Below the pieces are notes generated by a model. The model saw only the letters and a list, made by a program, of their open reading frames with translations, did not search any database and had not been told where the DNA came from. The position numbers and the translations under genes are program-made. 64,000 nucleotides of DNA, taken from Amoebidium appalachense (Eukaryota > Ichthyosporea). The stretch covers positions 1,674,001-1,738,000 of the forward strand of contig CAVNZM010000010.1 in the NCBI GenBank assembly GCA_963693365.1, given 5' to 3'. Shown here one piece after another: positions 1 to 63,340 of this stretch. How positions within the stretch are numbered: the first letter of the stretch is position 1; each line of letters begins with the position of its first letter.

Positions 1-469
1 CCAGGCGGTGCCTGGCCCAACATGCCCTCTCTGGGAGCTGCCTCGGGTCCCCCTGGGGCTGCCTCAAGGCCCCCCGGGGCTGCCTGGGGGTCCTGGGGGG
101 GTGCCTGTGGGCCGGCAAGGGGTTGCTGCTGCTCGGCAGGGGGAGGGGCTGGGTCAGGGACCACCGGCACCTCGGCACCTGGGTCCGGTGGGGGCTGAAT
201 GGGCCGTAGCCACTGCAGGTGCACCATCAGCTCAAAGGGCGGCGGGCCCAGCTCTCCCAGGGTCTTGCCCTTGTCGGGGCCAAAGGGCACCTGCATGGCC
301 GGCGACAGCACCTGATCCACCCGCACCACTGCATGCTTCTTGCCCACCTTCATGCCCCCCCAGCGCTCCGGCTGCACAGCCAGCACCACCCCGGTGGCTG
401 CTGCAGCATGTGGGCCCCGCCGGGGCACAATCTCAACCCCTTCACCGAGTGCCTTTGCATGAAGCCGCG
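1..469 (-). CDS. Transposase exon 4 (partial): conserved C-terminal segment and Pro/Gln tail
   Basis: Starts after ATGCAG in phase 1 and stays open to the window edge. It encodes RLHAKALGEG, VVLAVQPERW, MKVGKKHAVVRVDQVL and KTLGELGPPPFEL, then repeats of APGGLEA/APGGPEA type. The TLGELGPPPF motif commonly follows the exonuclease in related proteins. A run of seven G (complement of 355-361) keeps the frame open; no frameshift is needed. The product end is outside the window. Confidence 0.65.
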
Positions 470-664
470 CTGCATGTCATAGAGGGAAGCAAAAAACTCA
501 GCCAAAAAGCCACAGCACCAACGTTTTTCTCTTCGCTCCACAAAAATCAAATGCATATTCCTTAGCAACCCCCCCCCCCCCCCCCCCCCCCCCTTCTCCC
601 TCCCCCCCCCCCCCTCTCCCAGTGCCCAGCTTGTGTGGCACTTGCACGTGTTAACAGTGCTATA

Positions 665-695
<31 letters not shown>

Positions 696-2309
696 CCACC
701 ACCACCACCACCAATCACCCCCTCCTTTGATAGCCACCCGACACCCAGCATAACACAACTGGAACACTGGCCCATGTGGTCAGCCACCCCCCCCCCCCCC
801 CCCCCCCCCCCTCCCCCCCTCCCCCCTCCCCCTCTCCTCTGGGGGGCCCACAATCTTTCTATATCTGGCATAAGCACATAAGCACTGGGGCAAAAAGCAG
901 GTGGGATACACACCTGACAGGTTTGGCCTATCGACCACGGCCGAGTAGACCTGCAGGGACGCATATGCATCAAGGGCAGCGTAGGTGGCCTGCACCTCTG
1001 ATAGCGGCTCGTGCCAGTTGGAGCATCGAACAAGTGCCGGCTTGGGCAGCTTCTTGCCTATGACCTGGGCAGTGATGTCGGCCAAGCCCCGGGCCGCAGA
1101 GGTGATAGCTGCACGGGCATAGCAGAACCGGCCCAGCTCCAGATAGCTGGCCACAGGGGTGCCGTAGTCCTTGTTGAGGTGGGCCGAGTCCGTGCCGATC
1201 TGCTTGCCCACCTTGATGATGCTGGGGTCCCTAAGCAGCGCAATCAGCTCGTCCACCAGCCGCGCGGGCGGGCTGTGGTTGGGGCCCATGCGTGCCAAGT
1301 GGAAGATGTACACGGCCCGTGCGGTGGCAATCTGCAGCGTGCAAACCTTGGACCGCGCCTGGCCCACCCGATAGACCCACTCGCAGTCCAGCCCCACCAC
1401 GCGGTGCTGCTGCCCCTCCAGGTCGGCACGAATGGCCGCTGTAGCCACCACCGCCCCCTGGCAGTCGGTGTACACCGGCTTAGGGTAGTTGGCCGGCAGC
1501 TCCAGCCCAGGCAGACCGTCCGTCACGCTTACCAGCGCAGCCTCGTTCAGACGGACGGGGCATTTTGGCCGGGCTAGGGTTGGAAACATGCGCTCAACAA
1601 ACGCCCGGTCTTGGCAGCACCGATCTGTGTAGAAGAAGGCCGGGCCCTTGCTGTTGAGCGCCGCCGTGGTGGCAGAGATGCGCTGGATCACGGGCTCAAT
1701 CTCCTGGTGGCTGCAGTCCCGTGTAAATACCTGCGCCCGGATCTCTGGGGTGCCGCACTGTGTGAGAGGGCATCTCCGAGCAGCCATGCATGTTCTAGCT
1801 TCCCTTACCACATGGCCCTTCACGAGACTTCAGTGCCCACACAATCCTTTCCCCCTCCCTCCCCCCAAACCCATGTGCCCACATACTTTCCCCTCCCTCT
1901 CCCCCAAAACCCTTCCCCCTCCTTCCCCCCAAACCCATGTGCCCACATACTTTCCCCAGGCCTCCCTTTCCCCCAAAATCTTCCCCCCCCCCCTCCCCCC
2001 TAAACCCATGTACCTACAATCCTTCCCCCTTCCTCCCCCTAAACCCTTGTGATCACAATCCTTTCCCCCCTCTCTGCCTTCCCCCCAAACCCATGTGCCC
2101 ACGATCCTTCCCCACTCCCCCTCCCCCCAAACCATGGGACAGCCCTCCATATGGCACCTACTGTCCCCCCCCCCCCCCCCCCACCCCACCCCGGGCCTCT
2201 TGCCCTCTCTACCTTCAACCCCGACGGTGGTGTCTCTCCCCCCCCCCCCCCCCCCCCCTGCATCCCTTGCAATCACTGGCCCCTACTCCCATTCTGCTTG
2301 GCAGAAGCT

Positions 2310-2358
<49 letters not shown>

Positions 2359-2558
2359 ATTCCCCGCCAAAAGAAAGCTCCACCCCAGCCCACCCCAATC
2401 TCTACCCAGCAAAAACACATACACACATATCTGGAGCTTCCTAGTTTTTGCTCGACAGGGCAAGAATTGTCCCCAAAACCCACATACTACAAACCTCTAC
2501 TCACAGTGTGCCACCTCATTAAATGTGGAGCCTAAGAGATTTAAAGGCCCTAGAGGGG

Positions 2559-2593
<35 letters not shown>

Positions 2594-3066
2594 GGGGGCG
2601 TGTGTGTGTGTGTGTGTGGGGGGGGGGGGGGGTGGGGGTGTGTGGGGGGGGGGGGGGGGAGGGGGGAAGGGGGCCTGGGGGAGAGTGGGGGGAGGGGGGA
2701 GAAGAGGAGGGACCACACACCGCCAAGCTCGTTTACACAAGTCCATAGGCCTCGGTACAGAGGCTCCCCATTGATGCCGGTGAGCTTCCCAATTTGGAAG
2801 GTGTGGTCGGCCTTGAGCACGTTGTTTACGGGCTTGAGCTGCGTGTCCAGGCTCTGGTACTTTGCCGTGCGGTCGCTGAACTCAGTATACACGGCACTCA
2901 GGTATTTGCCTGAACCCCAAGTACTGTTAGAACTCCACCACCCTCCCATCAGGACCATCCCCCCCATTCCCTCTAGTCCCTCGTGTTCATCTCACCTCTC
3001 TGTATTTTCGTAAGTCTGTATGGCTTTTCCCATCTCAAAAACGCTACACACCCATCTCCGGCCGTT

Positions 3067-3104
<38 letters not shown>

Positions 3105-3283
3105 CCCCCGCCCTCCCGGCGCGCGCAAACCCTCCAAGTCATTGCACCAACTTTCACCTTCTTTCCCCTTTGTGCCCCATCTGCAGTTTGTCCCCTGCAC
3201 GTCCGTTTGCCCTTCCCCCCACACCCTCCTGCCACTACTATAATAACCATTAAGTACCGCCACCAAGATCCAGTCTACCACCA

Positions 3284-3331
<48 letters not shown>

Positions 3332-3592
3332 CTCTCCACCTCCTTTCCCCCAACACACACAGACACACATGCGCACACCCACCATCTAATTTCAGGCATA
3401 ACAGTTCTCCACGATTTCCCAAGCACACTCACTGGTACATGGACCGTTATGCTTTCACCCCTCTGATGATCCCTCTGCCCTCCCCCCCCCCCCCCCCCCC
3501 CCCCCCCCCCACCACCACCACCACCACCACCACCACCATGACTGATTGCCACCACCACCACCTAATCCATCACCATGTCCCCCCTCCCCCCC

Positions 3593-3637
<45 letters not shown>

Positions 3638-5027
3638 GGACCCACAAGTACACGCACACTCACAGGCGCACATCCACCACCACACATCCACCACCACCAT
3701 AATAGAAACTTATTGACCACACTTCCAAAACCCATTTCCAAGTCCCCCCCCCCCCCCTAAAAAAAAAATAAAAAATAATAAAACAAAACCCTACCAAGCC
3801 AACCCAAAAAATGCCCAAGCACGTGCATACAAAACAATGGGGACCATTTACACACCCAAAATGCAGTGCACACTTGCCTGAAGGCACATGTCCAGCGTAA
3901 CCATTTTTGTCACCAAACGCCGAGAACTTAGCCGCCTGCTCCTCTGGGGGAAGTTCTGTCAGGCGCTGGTCGTGGGGGCGGAAATCGTTACGCTTTTTGA
4001 GTTCATACTTGGTCCAATGCAGCGCCCTCGAGTAATACAGGAGCCGCTGCTCGTCGTATCGCTGCTTGTGGAGCTCCGAGAGGAGGGTGGCAAAGGCGTT
4101 TGGGCCCACACCTTTGTCTGCCAGTGCACGCAACAATGTTACCACCTTTAGGTCGAGCCCACTGCGGTGGCTAAGGTAGGCCGGAAACTGATCACGCATG
4201 AAGAGTGGAAGGCGTTTAATTGTCTGGGGGTTTGTGCCGGCAAAGTTTTTTTTGCATGTGTCACAAAAGTACCGGGCCGTGATAATGTAGTAGCAGCTGT
4301 CAAAGTCGATAACACGCCGTCCTACGGGGTTGCTCATGAACCCATTGCGAGAAGTACGGTGTGGGTTGGGGTGGTTGTGGGGGTCCACGTAGTGATCATC
4401 GAAGGGGCACGGCACCATGAAACCGGGAGACAACCTTTCCGGAAGCCAGGCAAAACATCTGGGTTTGTAGAAAGGCGCTGGATCGCCCCCAAATTTAAAG
4501 CCTATAATGGGAGGTGGAAGATGCCACCCCACAGGCGTCTTCTCATCTTTGAGACTCTCTTTCACTGTGTGCAGGTGCGACTTGATTGTTTCGCCCGCCG
4601 CGTCAGAAAACTCCTCTCCACCGTCATCCCCGTCCGTATTATCTTCTCCCTCTTCCTCCCCTTCATCCTCGTCTACCCGGTACGCATCTGCTGCTGCATT
4701 TAGCAAAGGTTCCTCGTCGGGTTGCACCTGTATGTCTGGTGGGTGTGGAGCAGGGGCCCGATCCATTTCTCTTGGTAACGAATGGACGCTACCTGCCTCA
4801 ACTACACGGGCCCTTATGTCGGCGGCCTTAGATAGAGGGGGCTGTTCGGGTTGTACGTTTACGTTTAGTTCCTGCAAAACAGCTTTGTTTGCCGTCCCAA
4901 AACCTGCAAAGTTCGCTAAAGGCTGAACAAATGCAGCATCTTTTTTTTTGCGCCCAGCTCCCTCCCTAGCTCCGCCTGTTTTATGCCCAGGGCGCTGTGT
5001 TGTGCCCTTAGGGCAGCCTGGCTTCAT
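1..5027 (-). CDS. DDE transposase fused to DEDDy 3'-5' exonuclease (5' part of gene, four exons)
   Basis: Joined minus-strand exons 5027-3878, 2909-2721, 1744-914 and 469-1 give more than 870 residues in one frame; the gene continues past the left edge. Order: basic N-terminus (GGAREGAGRKKK), acidic linker, a Cys/His module ending FCDTCKKNFAG, a DDE-like core (DHTFQIGKL, then FFYTDRCCQD), an RNase D/WRN-type exonuclease, a segment with TLGELGPPPFEL, and a Pro/Gln-rich tail. All junction phases are 1. The architecture resembles proteins annotated DUF6729 plus 3'-5' exonuclease that are expanded in some fungi; that family assignment is from memory. The start at 5027 is the first ATG and precedes the basic motif; frame upstream is open but has only a TTG. 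Probably a mobile-element gene; the expected chemistry is DNA cleavage/joining plus exonuclease, not demonstrated. Confidence 0.75.
914..1744 (-). CDS. Transposase exon 3: DDE second Asp and DEDDy exonuclease
   Basis: 277 codons. Splicing completes NELG-EIRAQVFTRD, then FFYTDRCCQDRAF carries the second Asp of the core. The exonuclease follows: motif I GLDCEW (Asp, Glu), motif II KVGKQIGTDSAHL (Asp) and motif III YAALDAY (Tyr-x3-Asp). All five catalytic residues of the DEDDy class are present, so the domain looks active. The exon stops at CTGTCAG before GTGTGTAT. The acceptor was set at CCCCAG because it alone restores the family-like sequence NELGEIRAQ in phase 1. Confidence 0.82.
2721..2909 (-). 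CDS. Transposase exon 2: first Asp of DDE-like core
   Basis: 63 codons between acceptor TTCAG and donor GTGTGT. It encodes KYLSAVYTEFS, LKADHTFQIGKL and the end GLWTCVNEL. The D-H-T-F motif followed by a conserved NGEP and a CVNELG strand is the start of an RNase-H-fold transposase core in this family. The exon is flanked on both sides by introns of about 970 bp packed with poly(C), poly(G) and (GT)n. Confidence 0.72.
3878..5027 (-). CDS. Transposase exon 1: basic N-terminus and Cys/His (DUF6729-like) module
   Basis: 383 codons plus one base. Residues 1-25 are Lys/Arg/Gly-rich, about 60-180 are acidic and probably disordered (EDEGEEEGED), and about 200-330 form the conserved module with VPCPFDDH, YFCDTCKK and an RSGLDLKVVTLLRALADKGVG helix pair. 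One expected second Cys of a CPxC pair reads CPFD, so metal binding may be altered. The exon ends CAG followed by GCAAGT, the classic GC-AG donor; splicing here joins to KYLSAVYTEF in frame, whereas reading through runs into low-complexity sequence. Confidence 0.72.
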
Positions 5028-5417
5028 TTTAAACACTTGGGGCCTGGCCCCCTGCCCCCCTAGTGCGACTACGTTACCGCAAACATTCCCGTATTCCAGT
5101 GTGCTCGGCAATGCTGCTCATGGCCTTCGCGGACTGGTTGTGACCAGTAAAGAGCGCGCCAATTGGCCCGGGACAGCAGTGTATGATCTGTTATCCATAT
5201 TCGGCAAAAGGGGTCTTGCCCAACCAATGGCTTGAATCCTTGTAACTTTGCTTTATCCATATAAGGTTAGCTGAACACCCCCCCTCCAATCATACCCCCC
5301 CTTCTCTCTAGTAGTAGCTCCTGGCATGCCGCACCCCCCATCTCAATCTAGAAGTACGTTAAAGTTTCCTCCGATATTATAGGGCTAACGCGTCCTAATT
5401 GCCACTCTACATAGTCC

Positions 5418-5810
5418 GTGTATACACCAATCAAATGCAAGGTGGATACCAGGTTCGATTCGCTAGCTATCATGCGCAATCTGGCGGCATTCAAAATAAC
5501 TTGCTTTCTAAGATTGTGTGACGTCATTCCATAAAATTGTAAATTCAATTTTTGCATAGCGGCGTATGCACGAGTATAATAACTCTCAGCGGGACCAGCA
5601 AGTTAGTGAAAGTCGCTCTAGCAATGCGCTACGTTGTTGCAACTCAAGGTATCTGAAGCATGTTTAAGAGATATTTTACTGTGTGTAACATTGTTTTGAG
5701 TTTTTTTTTATTACTTTTGTGGTCTCTAGTCTCGAAAACGCACTGATGTGGCCACATGAGTCACATCAGACGTTGCGCAGGATTGGCGCTCGTTTGATTG
5801 GTGTATACAC
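5418..5810. repeat. 18-bp inverted repeat bounding about 390 bp (possible MITE)
   Basis: The sequence GTGTATACACCAATCAAA at 5418-5435 recurs as its exact reverse complement at 5793-5810. The enclosed segment has no coding potential and contains a palindrome near 5745-5768 (TGATGTG / CACATCA). No target-site duplication was recognised, so a non-autonomous inverted-repeat element is only one interpretation. Confidence 0.45.
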
Positions 5811-6635
5811 TCTCTAATTGACATTAGTAGCATTGTTGTGAAAAGCCAGATTGCCAGATTGCCAGAATGCCAGAATTTTGATGGCATTCCAGAAAGGCTA
5901 GATTTCGGTCCGGTTCTTGTAGAGCTAAAATCTAGCTTTTTGGGTCAAGAAGGCACTTGCCATTTTGCGCGGTAATAGAATATCTTGGCTTATCTTAATG
6001 AACAATAATAGTTTTGAAATATTATTTAAAAAAATTTTATTTTGTTAAATGGGCATTTATTACCAAGTTTTATGCATTTTAAAAAGCTATACTAATAAGG
6101 CAAAACGCCTAGAATTGGATACGAACTTTATATGGTGCTGGCGCGGCCAATCGTAAGGCGCAGGGTCAATCTGGCAATCTGGAAGGGGGGGGGGGGGGGG
6201 GGGGGGGGTCGCCAGATTCTGGAATCTGGAAGAGGGGTCAAATTGAATCTGGCCTTAAAATTTTGTTTAAATTTTACGACACGAATCGAACCATTACTTC
6301 GTCATATGTTTTGCGCGCTTTTTCTTGAACCAGTACACTGGCACCGTACACTGACAGCTCAGTACAGCTTGAAGGGCCTTTTGTCACCGTGTCCAGTGTA
6401 ACGTTTTTCGAGGTTCATTCAGGTTCATCGTTGTTTTTTTCTTTCCAACCCCCCCCCTCCCCCCTTCTCTCCCTCTCCCCCTCTCTTCTAGAGTGACAAT
6501 TATTATACTAACATTGAAAAAAAACCCGTCATTAATTTGGGAAGTAAACGTTGCAGTGACCCTTTAAGAACCCCCTTTTTTTTCTTTTTTTCTTTTTTTT
6601 CTTTTGTTCATAGAAACATTTCAACGACCTGAGCC

Positions 6636-6644
6636 TATAAAGTG
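6636..6644 (+). promoter_or_regulatory. Possible TATA box of the Myb-TPR gene
   Basis: CCTATAAAG lies about 29 bp upstream of the ATG at 6667. If used, transcription would begin within a few bases of the ATG, giving an extremely short leader. The first coding exon is only eight bases before a GTAAGT donor. Alternatively the TTTCAG just before the ATG is an acceptor and the leader is on an upstream exon. Confidence 0.35.
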
Positions 6645-6666
6645 CTTGGTGATTGTTTCAGGGACC

Positions 6667-35170
<28,504 letters not shown>

Positions 35171-36010
35171 GCGTATTGCTGTGATACAGACAGCCGGAGG
35201 TTGGATCTCGACAAGTAGAATAGTCGTACATGTCATTAGAACTGTGAGGGGTTTTAATGTGTGGGTGTTGGTTGGTGGGTGGGTGATGGGTGTGGGTTGG
35301 CGGGTGGGTGGGTGTTTGTGGGTGAGGAGGGGGTGGGGGTGCGGGTTGGGGTGTGTGTTTTAGAGGCATTAAGGGAAACACAGTATATCGGTGGAATCGG
35401 TTGTGGCATGTTGGATGGTGTATGGTTTTGAAGAAGGCGCAGCAGGCCTGGGCAAGGGGGGGGGGGGGGGGGGGGGGGGAGGGGGGGGGATCAGATTATT
35501 ATTTTTTGTTTGATTGATTGATTGTTCGTTTGTTTGTTTGTGGAAGTCTATCTGTTAAAAATTTGACAATGGGGGATGAATGCTTCAAAAGGTTTGGCAC
35601 TGATTCTGCTGACACTTTTGCAAGGCCCTATAGTTATGGCTTGTCTGTCTGTTCGTTTCTGGTAATCACGAAATTTTGTGAGTATTTTCGGTGGGAGAAC
35701 TTGAACCTAGAAATCCTTCTAGAATTGCTTCCATATGTAAAGAATATTTATATCAACATTGTTCTTCGCGAGACAGCGGCTATGTACAGGGTGAGATTGT
35801 TATCATGTGCAAATGAACACATACCATGCCCCGATTTGATAGAAGCTCATATTGCACCCGAACACACCTTGTCCTCCTACCCTTGTAGCGGTGTAAATCA
35901 GTCGAAGTCCGGTGTCTTTCCCCCTTTCCCCCCTCCCCCCCGGGGCCCTACCCACCACTGCAGCCACCTCCACCCCCACCCACCCTTTTTTCTGACACTG
36001 GACTTGCTCA

Positions 36011-36136
36011 TATCGTGTAAATCATAATTACTTATGAAAGATATCGTGTAAATCATAATTACTTATGAAAGATATCGTGTAAATCATAATTACTTATGAA
36101 AGATATCGTGTAAATCATAATTACTTATGAAAGATA
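36011..36136. repeat. 31-bp minisatellite, four copies
   Basis: Unit begins TATCGTGTAAATCATAATTA and ends CTTATGAAAGA; the four copies starting at 36011, 36042, 36073 and 36104 are identical as far as I can read. Intergenic, AT-rich. Confidence 0.9.
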
Positions 36137-36237
36137 GGGTTCCGCATTCTTGCAGGGAACAGGGTGGGTGGGGTGGGGGTGGCCGCAGTGGTGGTCACGT
36201 GGTGGTGGTGGTGGTGGGGGGAAAGGGGGGGATGAGG

Positions 36238-36280
<43 letters not shown>

Positions 36281-36700
36281 CTGAGGACAAGCAAAAACAG
36301 CCCCGTGGCCATTTGAGCATCAGGAAAACAAAATGTAGTGTTTTTACCTCTTTTTTTTGTTTCATTTTGTCAGATCTCTAGAGCTGCCTTCTGCTGAATA
36401 CATAATATTATCGCATCTACCACCTTTGGTGCACTTTGGTGGTGGTGGTGGACCAGGTGTGTGTGTGTGTGTACATGCATGGCACATGTGCGTGTGTGCA
36501 TGTGTGGTGGTGGTGGTTGGGGGGGGGGGGGGGGGGGGGGGGGAGGGGGGGGGGGGGGAGGCCTAGGGCAGCGCTGGGGAAAGAGGGGGGAGCTCGAGGG
36601 GGAGGGGATAATATGGTGAAGAAAAGGGGGAAGGGGCGGCAGGAGCTCGAGCTCGGCCGGACCGGAAGGGAAGGGCGTAGCTGAGCACGGGCCCACGGGG

Positions 36701-36743
<43 letters not shown>

Positions 36744-37379
36744 AGAGTAAGTATGTGGTTGTCGTCCTGTCTGCCTTAAAGAAGTTCAACACCTTTAGGG
36801 CCTCTGGGCGCGGTGTGTACTTCTTGTTTTTAAGAACCCCTGACCGTGGCGGCTATTAATTGGTGGGGATGGTAATCATAGTAACAAACATGTGACTGTA
36901 CAGCCCATGCATCTTATAAACCCATGCATAATTATGAAAGGCCTGCATGCTTCGAATTTTATCTCAGAAAAAACTAACATCTTGCGGCACCCATATATGC
37001 ATTGCCGAACAATTGCGCTCATATCAGCGCTAGCCAACGTTTACACCGTACGGCTAGTAACTGTTACACATAAATCAAGTCCTTTCAATGCATGGTCTAA
37101 TACATATCTCACGACATGTCACCGCAGCAGATCAATCAATCATATCCAAGGGAAGTCTTGTCTGTCTTGCGTGGGAGGGTACGACCAAATCATTTAAATT
37201 AAAATCCAATTATTGATTTTTAAATTGCGTCTTTAGTGGCAGGAGGTAACCCACGCGCATTGTATATTAAAATTAAATAGGTGCCAGCCGTACAGCTTTT
37301 GTCTCCGCCTTTGTCTTTTGCACCCAAACAGTGTCACCCACTCAGTAGATCTCCGAGCCTCTCTCCTATCAGTCTTCAA

Positions 37380-37422
<43 letters not shown>

Positions 37423-37435
37423 AGCCCCCCCCTGA

Positions 37436-37466
<31 letters not shown>

Positions 37467-37539
37467 CCCCTCCCCCCTCTCTCAATAGCTGAAACCTACA
37501 TTCCGCATGGGTGAGAAATTGATCACATCTATAACCTTT

Positions 37540-37588
<49 letters not shown>

Positions 37589-38289
37589 TTGTGCAGTGTG
37601 TGTGACACTGTGTGTCATGGTGTGCGTTCGCGCTTACCAGATATGTTTAGAAGCAGGCTCTCACCTGTCCTAATCTCGTAAGTGTGCGTGACACATGCGC
37701 GCACACACACACACACACAACGTGCACACTGATAACACACACACACACACAGACATGCTCTCATGCACTTGAGATTCATTGTTTTATTGCTTTGAATCAC
37801 TAGTTCATAGACATTCGTTCCAGTAACATTTGTTACAATTGTTCCCAACCGACACCAATAAAAAGAGGTATATATATGTGACATTGTAAGGCAGATGTGA
37901 AGTCAAATTTCACAGAAAACATAAAGCCCAAAGCCAATGTGAAGCCATTACCACAATTACGCTACCTCTGTAAACTTGAGAGGGAGAAGAACCATTTGTC
38001 AGACAAGGGTGTTCAGGTCCAAGAACACATACATACGTCAGCCTGGAAGGTGTTAAAAAACGCATTTGTCATGATGATCTTTGTCCCTCAATACGCATGG
38101 TTGTGCATGTGTAGCATGTTATCAGGGCTGTGCGTGTGCGCATGCCTGTGCGTTTTAGTGTGTGTATGTGTATGTGTGTGTGTGTGTGTGTGTTGGGGTG
38201 GGGTGGGGGGGGGGGGGGGGGGGGGAGGGGGGGAGAGGAGAGAGATCTGCGCCCATGTGTTATGACCCCCCATAGCATTGTCCAAGCAT

Positions 38290-38445
38290 GCAAAAACAAA
38301 CATGCATAGCACACCATTCGTACCCAATACAATACGTTAAGGAAGGTTTTGGAAGTATAGAAAAATTGCAAAAACATACATGCATAGCACACCATTCGTA
38401 CCCAATACAATACGTTAAGGAAGGTTTTGGAAATTCAGAAAAATT
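38290..38445. repeat. 78-bp tandem duplication
   Basis: Segments starting GCAAAAACAAACATGC (38290) and GCAAAAACATACATGC (38368) are nearly identical through AATACGTTAAGGAAGG to AGAAAAATT. It lies about 250 bp downstream of the EVI5-like stop codon, probably in its 3' untranslated or flanking region. Confidence 0.85.
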
Positions 38446-38691
38446 CATGCTGTATACACAAATCCCATGTCGGAGGTTGGGCACCAAAAAAAAAAACAAA
38501 AAAAAAACAAAACAAAAAAAAAGAGAGAGAAAACCAAAAACTCTAATGCCGGAGGTCGGAAGAAACACCAACCACGCAAACCTCTCATATCAGAGAGGAG
38601 AAAAACACAACTTGTGCTCAAATTTCCGATGTGGAGGTTAAGAAAACACCAAAAAAGATATCGGAAAAATATCACAAGTATTCCGCATTTT

Positions 38692-50917
<12,226 letters not shown>

Positions 50918-52138
50918 CTAGCCGGTCTCGTTGAAACAAGTAGTTTAGGAACGAGAAAAAACGGTTCACGGGGTGGGTTGTGTGGACTGTTATTTCCAAA
51001 TACACGGTATTCGGTGCAAAGAAGCAGAGTATTTTCCTGAAACCTTACTCAATCCCGCAAACTACCTTCTTCCAATCGAAAAGAAAGGAAAGAGGAACAA
51101 CTATTCCCCCTGGATCCGGAGCAGTGTTTTACTGTAGGCTGGACATAGTAAAAATGATGGTGTTGTAGAGGCTGCCTAAGAGGCGTGCGATAAGTGAAGA
51201 CCTGTTTTGGGGTGTTATTAGGCCCCAGAAATGCGATTTTCAAGTGTTGTGTTAGAATTAGCTAAACAACGGGTGTGTTTAGAGGGTGCGTTGGTGTCTG
51301 TTTGAACAGGAACCTGAAAACTTCGGCGGAATCAGTGACCTTTTGCCAAGAGATGAGCCTACGTAGCAACTTAATTCAATAGATCTAGTCATACGATTGG
51401 CTACAGATAGCAGATAAAATTATCATTGGCTTAGAAAGTATCGCTTACGTAAGCTCATTGGGCTTGTGTTGCGCAGCTCAAAAGATATAAAGACAGTGTA
51501 ACAGAGATATCTACAATATTTAAAGCAAACACACTGTGCTTGACAACTTAAAACATTTTTTATTATGAAAATCATTGTTGCCTACCTTTACGTTTTGTAG
51601 CGGCTCAATAATATCAGCGGTGAAGGTATTTCAAACTTTTCCTATATGCCAGGGTTAGACATTTGCATTGGATCTACTTCTAGATACTGTATTTTAGAAT
51701 GACGAAACGGTAGTTTTCGGGTTAATAATGGCCCTGAGTAGTATATAACGGATACTTTGAAGTGCAGATTTCCTACCCTCTCACGGATCTTCGCTGGGGG
51801 GCGGGGGGTGTATGCAAGCCTAGGGGGGGGAAAAAAAAAAACGGCGACGAGTTGTAGCGTACTGCGAGGCTGCTGGGGAAAACCAATGAACTGTAAGGGT
51901 ATATAAGTGTTTATAGAGACAAGCATGCAGTTATAGGCACACGCGCGCGCATTTTTACCATCCTGTTGAAAGAAATATAGCTTGGTTTGATCATCGGGTG
52001 CTTAGTTTATTTACGATGTGGTCCTGACTGACTTAGCTAACACCCGTCGTTAGGTCCACAATCGCGTTCTAAATGCAACAAAACCCTCTTCCGTCTTCGA
52101 AAATAACTTCATAAACATACCATTAGCAAAAACCGAAT
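50918..52138. other. Divergent intergenic region (EVI5-like and TMEM143-like promoters)
   Basis: About 1.2 kb between the 5'-most minus exon and the plus-strand start at 52139; it must hold both promoters. TATA-like sequences are GATATAAAG at about 51484 (plus) and CTTATATACCC (minus strand) near 51900. One poly-A/poly-G run is at 51820-51842. No further exon could be proved. Confidence 0.45.

Positions 52139-63340
<11,202 letters not shown>

Larger units (their letters stand above)
5028..6666. other. Intergenic region between the divergent transposase and Myb-TPR genes
   Basis: No coding exon recognised. It is AT-richer than its surroundings and contains an 18-bp inverted repeat (5418-5435 and 5793-5810), short repeats of GCCAGATT near 5847-5875 with inverted copies AATCTGG near 6170-6250, and a poly(G) run at 6184-6208. 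TATAAAG at about 6638 lies 29 bp upstream of the Myb-TPR start codon and could be its TATA box. Confidence 0.5.
35171..38691. other. Tail-to-tail intergenic region between the Myb-TPR and EVI5-like genes
   Basis: No exon recognised. Contents: poly(G) runs at 35457-35488, 36241-36280, 36520-36559 and 36700-36742, poly(C) at 37381-37463, (GT)n at 37542-37584, a 31-bp minisatellite at 36011-36136 and a 78-bp tandem duplication at 38290-38445. Stretches such as 36880-37260 are ordinary AT-rich sequence in which I see nothing. Confidence 0.6.

Noticed and set aside
340-370. Apparent frameshift in transposase exon 4 at a G run
   Set aside because: Counting the run as seven G (complement of 355-361) keeps the conserved frame open (PERWGGMKVGKK); no indel is needed.
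1011-1577. 188-codon plus-strand open frame
   Set aside because: It is antisense to the exonuclease exon, whose catalytic motifs and splice sites identify the real strand.
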